Source of the DNA: Gryganskiella cystojenkinii
Lineage: Eukaryota > Mortierellomycota > Mortierellomycetes > Mortierellales > Mortierellaceae
NCBI GenBank assembly: GCA_015852425.1
Contig: JAAAIG010000002.1
Coordinates: 28,542-92,541, forward strand
DNA: 64,000 nt
Direction of reading: 5' to 3'
This document shows positions 36,808 through 46,317 of this stretch, piece by piece (position 1 is the stretch's first letter; every line of letters starts with the position of its first letter). A program made the position numbers and the translations under genes. The notes under the pieces are model-generated. The model saw only the letters and a program-made list of their open reading frames with translations, had not been told where the DNA came from and made no database searches.

Positions 36808-39101
36808 CTATTGCATGTCCACGTCCATGTTCGAACTATAGTTGCCAGGACCCGCAGCCTTCTTGTACGTGTACCGTCCCTTGATCGTCGGTTCTGGAAC
36901 AGCTTCAGACGTCGCATCTCCACTATTCATCACACTGCCAGAACCATTGTTCGGGTTGTGGTTCTTCATCAAGAGATAGCTCTGCTCAAAGAACTGGTTT
37001 GGGTGTTCAATCAGTTCCTGACTCGCGACCATACCCTCACTGCCACCGTTGCCCATCATGCCGCCACCCTTCAGGGTCTCGGTCCCGAGTCCCAACATCC
37101 TGGCCCGGGTCACCTCATAGTACCGTGTACACGCGACTTGATAATGGTGGCCCTTGACCAAACGCATAATATCATCCGTATCAAACTCATCCACACGGTG
37201 ACTCGCCAATTGAGCACGCAAGTTGGTCTCGTTGAAATGACGGAAGGGACAGCCATGGTGGTCATTCGGTCCTGGTGCAGTACCTTTGATGATTGGACCG
37301 CAACTAAGAACAGCAAGATGGTTAAGAATAGAAAATCAATGTTAATAAAATATAACTCTACCATTGAAAAATGGACAAAGGAAGAAGAAATGGAGACTAG
37401 TTCATACCTATAAGGTGTATAATCTGTACGCTTGCCCTCCATACCGTACATATGACGAACATTGTATGCATACTCCTTGTTGAACTGATCCGGCGTGAAC
37501 TTTGAGAAAGCCGTTTGCCAAAAAATCAGAGCCTGCTCCAGAGACAATCCCATTCCCTTGAGGAAGAGACCATACTGCATACGACCACCGTGACGGGTAT
37601 GTCTGTCCCGTCTCAACTCATCATGCAAGTGCTCCATACAAAGAGGCATATGGACCTTGAGCTATAAACGACCACAAAAGAGGCAAAGACAATGTTAGAA
37701 ATAGGATGATGAAAGTGAGCATCTTATGAGAAAGAGCTTGATTTTTGACATCGAAATCATGGCAGAAAAAACAACGTACGCCATCGACGTCCTGAGCCTG
37801 GATTTCACCGGCAACTGCAGAGGTGGTGAACGATTGTCCGAGATATTGCTTGTCGAGATGACCCAGAATAGGCATCAACCGCTTGTCCTCTTCCATCATT
37901 GGCAAGGCACGGCCCATGGCCTATGACCAAAAATAAACGAATTCGTTATTAAATATATGACATCCAATGTTTGTCCATTTAGTTGCAGCAAATGCTCCCT
38001 AGAAAGGCTTACCTCCAGATCACGGGAAAGGCGATCCTTGAACTCATCCAACACCAGGGCGACCTGATGCGCCAGAGGGACATAGGCCTTGCCTCCCTGA
38101 ACGTAAACCTGTCTACGACCGACCAATTGAGCGACGCGCTCGAAATCAACCTCAAAATACGTTTCCTCGTCCACGGTTACGTTCTTGAAGCTGGAAGTGC
38201 GCAACTGTTCTCGGAGGAGTCTCTTGTCTTCATCACTGACTTTTTTCCAGCTCAGGTTCTGGGTCTCCAAGAATTCCAGCTGTTCTTTCTGGGACAGCTT
38301 CTCGAAGCGGTATCTAGCAGATTTTTTGTTGTTATCGTAAAAAGGGTGAAAATGTTAGCAAAAAAAAAGATGTCTGTCAAGAGACAAGATAGGATCATTG
38401 CATCGTTTCTGTAACGCCGGGGAGACTTACTTGAAAAGTGCAGTTTCTGTCCGCAAGAACCAACCTCGCAGTTCCTCACTATTGTTTAATAGAAAAGAAT
38501 AAAAGTAAGTATCTGTCATCTTGTGTCCACTATACTGTCTCACCCTAATTCACACGTCCTAGTCCTGTTTCCAGGTACTCGAGTGGTGCTTTCTTTTCTT
38601 TTCTTTTCTATTTTACCTTCGGCAATAAGCCAACCGGACGATGAAATGACTGATGTAATCCTTTTGTCTCTCCAGGGTCTGTTCCCGAGTGACATGACCA
38701 ACGTTGCTGGACAGGGGCATGAACTTGCTGATCGCCTCGTTCATGCTCGCTTCCAGCTTTGGCTGTGGTAGGTTTCTGAGCTGTGCGTTGTGAAGTCTTG
38801 TCAAAACTGGTTTCAGAAAGAGAGAGACAGAGAGAGAGCGTGTACATTGGTCAAAAGCAGTTAGTCCCCTTGAAAGTCGTTCACCATCAGGTCCAACTTC
38901 AGACTGAACACACAGCAAGTGTCGACAGTTACCCTGCATGCGGTCGAGTGCGAATTGCTCGAATTCGACGATGGTGATGTTGAGCGATGGCGGGTCCTTG
39001 TAAAAGTTGAGTGGGGTTGGGTAAGGCGTTTCGTCGTAGGAGATGGTGCCCGAGGCCAGCATCTGGCGGGTCTTTCTGTTCTCCCTCGTCTGCGTGAACA
39101 T
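36808..39101 (-). CDS. PRI2: DNA primase large subunit
   Basis: Seven exons, 39101-38933, 38806-38617, 38478-38431, 38313-38013, 37920-37780, 37661-37408 and 37303-36808, give 532 residues with all phases matching. The large subunit couples the catalytic primase to polymerase alpha and helps start RNA primers at replication origins and lagging-strand sites. The four iron-sulphur cysteines are visible: C291 ([20 protein letters not shown]), C369 (YSCGPIIKG), C386 (HHGCPFRHF) and C426 (YQVACTRYY). The 17- and 40-residue spacings between the last three are as I recall them for yeast Pri2. The N-terminal region has [19 protein letters not shown] and [19 protein letters not shown], both typical. 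The start ATG at 39099-39101 gives the usual N-terminus. The tail after C426 is Gly/Met-rich and variable. Confidence 0.95.
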
Positions 39102-39347
39102 GATGGGATCGTTCTTTCCGTTTGCCGATGGATAATATTATAAAAGTAATAAAATAAAAGGGCGAGGAGGCGGCAAATGAAGATGAAAGAATGGAGATGT
39201 AATGAGAGTGGTGGCAACAGAAAAGAACGCGATCAGTGTGTGTGCAATTCTGTTTGTTTTTTTTATTTTTTCAACGCGTCCGAAGAAAGAGAGGATAAAT
39301 GAAATTGTGACTGGTTCCTGATCCAACTCTAGACTTTTTTTTACGAA

Positions 39348-41188
39348 TTATTCTGTGAACTCCCACAGCTCGCAGTCGACACAGTCAGTCTCAGTCTTGC
39401 ACACGGGCACATCCTTGACCTTGAGCACACCCTCGATCGTATCAAACAGGCGATGTGTGCGAATATCGACCTTCCAGTTGTCCTCAGTCACCGGGTCATA
39501 GACACATGATCGGCCAGTGTGGCATTTGCTGCAGTATCGAAAACAAGAAAAGGCGAGCAAGAGTTGCACAATGCACATGTTAGATTTGTTTAGACCACGA
39601 TTTCATCACAAAAGAACAACAAGGGTATCGAGATGTCCTTGATCAGGTCATCCTACCTTTCCATTGCGAATCCTGAATAATAGCAAGCACTCTTGGGACC
39701 ATTGCAAACACCCTGAAAGATTGGATCTGCAGTATGTCCAACGTGAAACAAAGGAAGCTCGTCCCAGTTGATGGCGGGAGGCATTGGAAGGTGAAGACGC
39801 TGGGCTGCGAGCCGATCACCAGGCGTCTCGAAAGTTACTGTCGGGACACCAAAGGTCAGTCCGAGAAGAGCACTCAGTCCGCCGCCGAGACTATGCCCTG
39901 TCAACCAAACTTTTGCCCCTGGATACATATCCTGAACTGTCCATAGGATAAGCTAAAGTTTAAAAAGACGAAAAACACGCGACGTTTTAGTCGGATTTCT
40001 TTTTCTACTAGACATGATCTTAATACAAATGCAATGCAGCGATAGAAATACCATGGCGTTCAGGTAATAGACATCATCGCTGTTCACGCTGTTCTCGATG
40101 CAGGTTTGATCACACTGGTATCCGCTTGTATTGCATGCACAGACGCCTCTCCAAGTCCGGTCGACTTTGGCGCAACAACAAGAAAACAAGAGGTTGTCCT
40201 AATGTTCGCGACCGAATGGCTTTAGTACCCAAAGACTTGACGATTTTGAGACCAAGCAAATAGTGCGAGTGCGAGATGAGTATACGTTACATTGATCTTG
40301 TCCCGTGTGGAGGTACCTCCGCCACCGCCAAGGATGGCAGCACTGGTCCCTTTGATAGCAATGATCAGAGTCTTGTTGTCTGAGGAACCAAATACATGAC
40401 CTCTCACACCGTCTTCCTCCCAACCAAAAGTTGAGTTCTAATAGCGTGTAATTATTTGCAGTTGTCAGTGAAAAAGATGTAAAGGGGAAGAGAAAGGGAC
40501 GTTTGCTCGCACAGCACATGTCACAAACGTCATTTGAGCCAGGAGAGAAGGAGAAGGAGAAGAAAGAAAAAGTAGAGCCTACCACATCCCACTTTCCCTC
40601 CAGGTCATACCAGCCAGGACTGGCGACTTCGGTGTAAGAGTTGTAGTTCATTTTTGCTAGTTGAAGGATCGTTTCTTTGTCTGTGATATCAGGACCTTGG
40701 ATGGCAGTTTTTGTCCAAGACTCGGGTCCAATTGAGGTGTCCCCCTGTTGGGATCTGAACCCTTGATTCCTATAGGTTTGGTCACGCGGCTTTAGCGTTG
40801 TGTGTTCTGCGACTTTGAGACGATGAGTGAGCGACTGTCCCGTCAAGAGTTCAGAGAACGCAACATCAATGGGACTGAGATCCATCCTTCGAAAGAGTCC
40901 CGGGTATCTATTTCCACCGTGGTGGAGAAGGTGTCGAAGGGTAAGTGTTTCATGGTTCTCTTCATGTGGAGTCGGAGGGTGGTGAGGAGGAACGTGGTTA
41001 TCGTTGGCAGTTGATTTCCTCGGGCGATCAAAGATAAGTTGAAAGGGTGTTTGTTGTTGTTGCTGTTGATGAAGTGGATGTGCTTGAGCTGTGAGTAGTG
41101 GAGGGACAGCAGCTGGGGTGAAATAAGATAGGACGAGGATCCAAACAGTGAGCAGCGGCAAGTACGCCAGTGCGCTAGGCTTGTGCAT
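39348..41188 (-). CDS. ATG15: Atg15-like phospholipase (autophagic body lipase)
   Basis: Five exons, 41188-40583, 40437-40291, 40198-40052, 39952-39657 and 39528-39348, encode 458 residues. Atg15 is a membrane-anchored lipase that reaches the vacuole through the multivesicular pathway and opens autophagic bodies. Seen: an N-terminal signal anchor ([17 protein letters not shown]) followed by a polar His/Pro/Gln linker; the conserved [18 protein letters not shown] and [11 protein letters not shown]; a cysteine-rich segment ([19 protein letters not shown]); the nucleophile elbow [13 protein letters not shown] with Ser near 321; [30 protein letters not shown]; and the cysteine-bearing C-terminus ending in CELWEFTE. 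Length and motif order fit Atg15 closely. Introns sit in phases that keep each motif whole. Confidence 0.94.
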
Positions 41189-41604
41189 CTTAGAAGGGGC
41201 GAGCCCTAGTCGCTGTTCTTGAGTAAAATGCAGAATGCAAGTTAGCGGCGCCTGGAATAAAGCCCTGTGCGAGATTAGCCCTGTGCGAGATTAGCAGTAG
41301 AGGTTCCGAAATGAAAAAAAGTAAAGGGATGTTCTCCCTGTTGTTGAACAAATGAAAAAGGAGAGTGTGTGTCGTAATGCAACCTGGCATGCTTGCCCAG
41401 AAAAGGTTTAGTCGCTTGCGCCATCTGCAAAGGTAAAAGGTGCGAGGGTGTTTCCATTTGAAACGGTTTTACACGTGACTTTTAGTCCTTTCAACCTGCA
41501 TTGCCAAAATGCCACGAAACTTCTTTCTTCGCACAGGCGACATCCTTCTCCCGGTAACAATGTACTCCATTCCAACAACGACAACCCAATCATAACCTGC
41601 GCTC
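41189..41604. other. Divergent promoter between ATG15 and acidic-protein gene
   Basis: About 415 bases between divergent genes. It contains a perfect 16-base tandem duplication at 41262-41293. No coding stretch is supported. Confidence 0.5.
41262..41293. repeat. 16-bp perfect tandem repeat in ATG15 promoter
   Basis: Two abutting copies of GCCCTGTGCGAGATTA, 74 bases upstream of the ATG15 start codon. The duplication could double a transcription-factor site or be a recent slippage event. Confidence 0.85.
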
Positions 41605-43572
41605 ATGGAACAGGATCGGGATTCACATCAACAGCCCGTCGCAGGAGACGCGGACCAAATCAACCATGCTTCTTCTTCTCATATACACAACACGCCTGGA
41701 AGTAGCAACGCATCAACTTCTAGAACAACAAGTCGAACTCGCTCCCGAACAACGGCCGCACCCAGTATAGCCTCGACAACAGCCAGCGTCGCCGGTATGA
41801 CGATCGCGCTTCCTTTTAGTAGCCACAACTCTGCGTTGGACGTCTTTCCTCAGCAGGACACTACGAGCCAGTCCGAGAACCAGGGTACTATGCCTTCTCA
41901 GGAGGAAGATGGGTCAACTGCAAGACCCATGGCCATCAAGCCTATTTATAAGAAAAGAGTCGTCCCGGCCTCGACACAATCTGACGGCATTATCCGGAGG
42001 AGTGGGACAGTCGCAGCAATAGAAAAAAACTTGTCGATCGGGACCAGAGCCTCCTTGCGATCATCGGGAAGAGGCAAAAGCATCTACGATGAACCAACGT
42101 CTGTCAGCACACCGCTACTACTACCCGAAACGCCACCCACTTCAGCGCCAGTTGCAGCTCCGATACAGACTACACCCGCAGTAACAAAACCTACCAGAAC
42201 GAAGAAAACTCCAGCACCACCTAAAGCGAAACGGAAACGAGGGGCAGCGGCAGCGGCAGCATCCTTAGCGGTGATATCAAATCCTCCTCAACCCGAGGCC
42301 CATTTCGAGCAAGATCAAGGTAGAGCAAGGAAAAGGGTCCGGTACAAGAAGCAAATCCTTTGGCGACCAACAGCACCCTTGACCGCCGGCGTTACAGCCG
42401 AGGAACGTTCTCGCCCTACAGGTCTCAAAAGGCCACCAAAGAGAGACGAGGCAATCGAACAACTGGTCAAAAAGCAGGAACTTGATCGGGAGCGTATGGT
42501 CCTCATGGCTCAGAAACCTATGGCACTTCGAGAACTTCAAGCTTTGGTGGAGGCACAGCTCGCGGCCGAGGACAAGACACTAATGAACCTTGGGATTACG
42601 CTGCATAAGGAACTGCTGAAACTTCAGCTGGAGGAAGGAGCGCTGTTACAAATGTTGCACGCGGTCAGAAATGGGGTGTTGGACCCCTCGGATCTGAGAC
42701 GAGTTGGCTCCGGCAGGGAAAGATACGAGCTCAAAACAGTCCTGCGGAAACCCATGCAGGTCCGACAATCTATGCCCATGGACAGCATTACATCGGAGAA
42801 CCGGTCCAAAGTTCCGTCTGCCACTGGCGATGATACCGAAGGCAACTACTCAGAAGAAGATGGAGGCGAACATGGTGGCGGTGGAGACTATAACGGCGAA
42901 GACGACGAGAACGAAGAAGAAGAGGATGAGGATGAGGAGGAGGAGGAAGAGGAGGAAGAAGAAGAAGTTGGTCAAAGCGACGCATTACTCCGCGAGCTAG
43001 AGGAACGAGTCTATCCGAGCCTGGGCGAATCTTATGCATCTCGACCTATCGTTCCCATCACGGCATCAAATGACTCCAGCACAGGACGGCCTGTGGCGAA
43101 CATCCAGCCGTCGACTGCACGGACCACTACCATGGGTACGTTCATTATTGATGGCATTGTGAAATCTGCGTCGTTTGTTCCTTATTTTTAATTCCTCTAA
43201 CGCGTATTCTGAATTTTCTTTGATCATTTAGATGATATTAAGAAGCTTGTTGTCGAGCGTGCAAGGCGGAGGATCCAGAGTGATAACGAACGTGATCGTG
43301 AACAACAAGAGAACGAAGGGCAAGAAGAACCCGAGGAGGCAGAAAATGATGACGACGATTATATGGAAGTCGTTGACTACGACGAAGAGGAGCAAGGAGA
43401 ACTCGGTGAGCCCGAAAATTCTTCTGAAGAAGAGTACGTTGATGAAGACGAAGAGGACGGGGAGGAAGAAGAAGAGGAGGACGAGGAGGAGGAAGACATG
43501 GACGACGACGATGAGAAGGCAAGAGCCGCGCTCCAAAAGCTTCTAGAGCAGTTTGGTGGCAATTTGAATTAA
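41605..43572 (+). CDS. Unrecognised acidic, probably nuclear protein
   Basis: Two exons, 41605-43135 and 43232-43572, encode 623 residues; the split Asp codon joins in frame. I do not recognise the family. The first ~200 residues are Ser/Thr-rich and disordered. A basic cluster (PPKAKRKRG, near 207-216) looks like a nuclear localisation signal. A middle block from about 270 to 370 is the only ordered-looking part: RARKRVRYKKQILWRPTAP, then a helical stretch with LRELQALVEAQLAAEDKTLM and LHKELLKLQLEEGALLQML. Acidic runs lie near 430-455 and again in exon 2, ending with a short helix (ALQKLLEQFGGNLN). Basic core plus acidic tails suggests a chromatin or RNP factor, which is inference only. Confidence 0.8.
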
Positions 43573-43698
43573 AGACCAAGTTGAAACTGCTAAGCCACCC
43601 AAAGTGAGGGGTATAAATTTTGAATCTGTCTCGCTCCATTTGTGTTCCTCCTCTAAAAATTCAAGCTTGTACGTGCTCTAAATCGATTCGATGTGTTA

Positions 43699-43764
43699 CC
43701 CATCCATTGGGATTGACGGATTCAACTGGCAGGATTACCTTCGACCCATCCATCGTCCCATCCA
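43699..43764 (+). promoter_or_regulatory. Three CCCATCCA motifs upstream of RPL9
   Basis: Direct copies at 43699-43706, 43745-43752 and 43757-43764, about 330-400 bases upstream of the ribosomal protein start codon. The motif resembles the CCCAT/CACC core bound by Rap1-type factors at yeast ribosomal-protein promoters; that parallel is inference. Confidence 0.4.
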
Positions 43765-43847
43765 ACGCTACTCGCCATCCTTATTGCATTGTCGGATGCA
43801 ATTGCAACTCTCGATGGGATCAAAAAGACTTCAGTGTCGCCACCATC

Positions 43848-43880
43848 TGGATCCTAATCTCGGCATCTGATTAGGATCCA
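43848..43880. repeat. Perfect 11-bp inverted repeat upstream of RPL9
   Basis: TGGATCCTAAT (43848-43858) and ATTAGGATCCA (43870-43880) flank an 11-base spacer, so centres are 22 bases apart, about two helical turns. It may be a binding site for a dimeric factor, or form a hairpin. Confidence 0.75.
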
Positions 43881-44092
43881 CAGGGATGATTTGATCTCAG
43901 TAGATCGAATTGTCAGAGCATACTCTTTTTTTCCTTTCTTTCTCGAATCGAGTGAACAACCCTCCACCAGGAATCACAGGATTGACAGCGAACGTTTCAC
44001 TACTTCGATCTGATCTGTTTCCAAGACTCTCGATCCTGACTCGCTATCTTTTTTTTCTTTCTTTTTTGTTCTCTTCTCTCTCTCAGGACACA

Positions 44093-44668
44093 ATGAAGGA
44101 TATCTACAAGGAAGAGATTCTCGCCATCCCCGCCGGTGTTGAGGTCGAGGTCAAGGCCCGTAACGTCACCATCAAGGGACCCCGTGGTACTCTTACCAAG
44201 AACTTCCGTCACGTCGAGATGGACATTGTCAAGCTCGACACTGCCCGCCTTCGTCTCGTTGTCTGGCACGGCAAGCGCAAGCACGTCGCTTGCCTCCGTA
44301 CCATCCGCTCCTTGATCAACAACATGATCATTGGTGTCACCAAGGGTTACGAGTACAAGATGCGTTTCGTCTATGCCCATTTCCCCATCAACGTCATTAT
44401 CGCTGATGATGAGAAGTCGGTCGAGATCCGTAACTTCTTGGGTGAGAAGTTGGTCCGTCAGGTTCCCATGTTGGAGGGTGTCACCATCTTCCACTCCAAG
44501 GACCAGAAGGATGAGATCACCTTGATCGGAAACGATCTCGGTAACGTCTCCCAGTCTGCTGCCAACATCCAGCAGGCTACCACTGTCAAGAACAAGGATA
44601 TCCGTAAGTTCTTGGATGGTATCTACGTCTCCCAGAAGGGTCAGCTCAAGGGTGCCGATGACGAATAA
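44093..44668 (+). CDS. RPL9: 60S ribosomal protein L9 (uL6)
   Basis: A single coding exon of 191 residues. uL6 binds 25S rRNA near the sarcin-ricin loop and GTPase centre. Seen: the start MKDIYKEEILAIPAGVEVEV, then VTIKGPRGTLTKNFRHV (first uL6 fold), WHGKRKHVACLRTIRSLINN, GYEYKMRFVYAHFPIN, and the second fold with NFLGEKLVRQVPMLEGV, ending DGIYVSQKGQLKGADDE. The length equals that of other fungal L9 proteins. The CT-rich sequence with an AG six bases before the ATG suggests an intron in the leader, common for fungal ribosomal protein genes. Codon use is C/T-ending and strongly biased (CGT, AAG, ATC), consistent with high expression. Confidence 0.97.
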   Translation: MKDIYKEEILAIPAGVEVEVKARNVTIKGPRGTLTKNFRHVEMDIVKLDTARLRLVVWHGKRKHVACLRTIRSLINNMIIGVTKGYEYKMRFVYAHFPINVIIADDEKSVEIRNFLGEKLVRQVPMLEGVTIFHSKDQKDEITLIGNDLGNVSQSAANIQQATTVKNKDIRKFLDGIYVSQKGQLKGADDE

Positions 44669-46317
44669 GCGCGCGGTCTTTTCCAGGTCGTTTTCAAGTT
44701 CAAGAAATCCCCCCCAAAAACCTTCATTGTCAATCATCATCTTTTAGTAATAAATCGCACCAACCTAGCGGTCTCTTCGCTAAGGTAACTGCGACGATGA
44801 ATAGCATAAACCCCTCCCCTCCCTTCCCTACTCCGTCCAAACCCAAAGAGAAGAGGACTCGAATCCTCTCTTCTGCGGTCGCGACGCGACTCCCTTACAC
44901 CACTTCCATTCTGCAGTTTGCAGGAGAATGTTGGTGTAGGAGAGAAGTGTCGTGCTCGTGGAGGAGGATTGATAACCTTCTTTTTGTTTTTTTATTTGGC
45001 GGCGTCTTTTTTTTTTTTTGGCGTGCTGTATGCACGAGAGTTTTATTGTCGATCTGTTGTTGCTTGTTGAAGACTTTTTTTTACATCTGGACCTGAGAGA
45101 CGATATGTAATCGATCGGGAATACGAAAGGTATGTGATAAGCTTAACACTGAAAAAAACATTTCGAATAAAAAATCAAAAATTAAAGATAATCGATCTGG
45201 AGATCTGGTGATTTGATGAGAACAAATAGGCGATCCAAACCACCAACAGCGGCTGAGTGTGAATGTCCGGCGTCTCAGAGCGGCGTTCATTTGCTCCTAC
45301 AGAATATTGAAGAAACTACGCAAACCTCCACCGTAACAAGCCAAGAAGGTTACCAAGGTTTCTGCGGCTAAAGTTGTGGTTGAAAAAAAATGTGAGAGCA
45401 AAGACGGAGTCGAGAGCTCTCGGAGGGTAAATACGAAATGCGGATTCTCTGTTTTCGAGTGGTTTTTGTGCAGAGCGAACACAAGTCACGGCGATCGCCT
45501 TTTTTTTTTTTTTTTTTGGCTAAGCCTAGTTCTAAAAAGAAGAGTGGAACCACCATCAAGTTCCTGGTTGGGATGTTACCAAGAGACAGTTAGGGAACAG
45601 GCAAGAAAGAGTCAAGGGCGGACGGCGAAGGCGTTGGCAAAGTTGAGAGCGCGACTCTTTTTCCCTTCTCTCTTCGAAAGAAGGAAGGCGCCTTTCAAAA
45701 AATAAAAGACTACTAGACAGACATGAGACGCGCACACAAGTTTAGGAATGGTTTTTGCACAGCCCAATCTCCCTTCAACCTTCTTTTTCTTTTCTTGATT
45801 GCACTTATCTTTTGTCCCTCGCCTTGAGCCTTTGTACCCTTTGGAAGGGAGGGCGGGATACTCCTTCTCCTTCCTTTCCTTGGATTCTCACCACCAAGCG
45901 GCGTGCGCCAAAATGATGTCGGTCTGTCGGTGCCCAAGGGTGGATTTTTGAGGGTGGAAAGACCTTCCCTCCTCTTTGATCTCTCTTTCTTTCTTTCTCT
46001 TTTTTTTTTTCCCTTGTCCCTTTCTGCACCACGCAATCCTCCCCGTCATTTTTTTTTCCTTCTGCTTCCAAAACCCCTTTCCCTGTTTTCACACCAGTGT
46101 GACCATCCAAAGGCCTTCTATTCTTCTATTTGACTAGTATCTCTTTTTATAGTTTGCAGCGCGCGCTTTTCCTTTCTCTATTTTTCCATTTTTTCTTAAT
46201 TGAAACGATCATTGCCACACACACTTCTCATTTCTCCCTTTTCCTTCATTCATCCTCTTTCCAATTCATCCTTTCATTCTCTCTTCTCAAATATCTCCAG
46301 GAGAACGAAACCAAAAA
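44669..46317. other. 1.65-kb intergenic region between RPL9 and F-box gene
   Basis: The RPL9 3' end (AATAAA near 44748), pure T-runs (45008-45018 and 45500-45517) and a long CT-rich leader from about 45970 to 46310 ahead of the F-box gene. No additional gene or RNA was recognised. Confidence 0.45.

Larger units (their letters stand above)
43573..44092. other. RPL9 upstream region
   Basis: About 520 bases between two genes on the same strand. It contains three CCCATCCA copies, a perfect 11-bp inverted repeat and a CT-rich run ending in CTCTCTCTCAG six bases before the RPL9 ATG. That run looks like the acceptor of a 5'-leader intron; its donor was not fixed. Confidence 0.5.

Noticed and set aside
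42704..43546. Lys/Arg-rich plus-strand frames over the acidic-protein gene
   Set aside because: These are alternative-frame readings of GAA/GAG runs; the acidic frame is continuous across the intron and ends sensibly.
44000..44740. 246-codon open frame antisense to RPL9
   Set aside because: It is the mirror of a strongly codon-biased ribosomal protein gene; its Asp/Leu/Val-rich repeats are a by-product, and it has no motif or start context.
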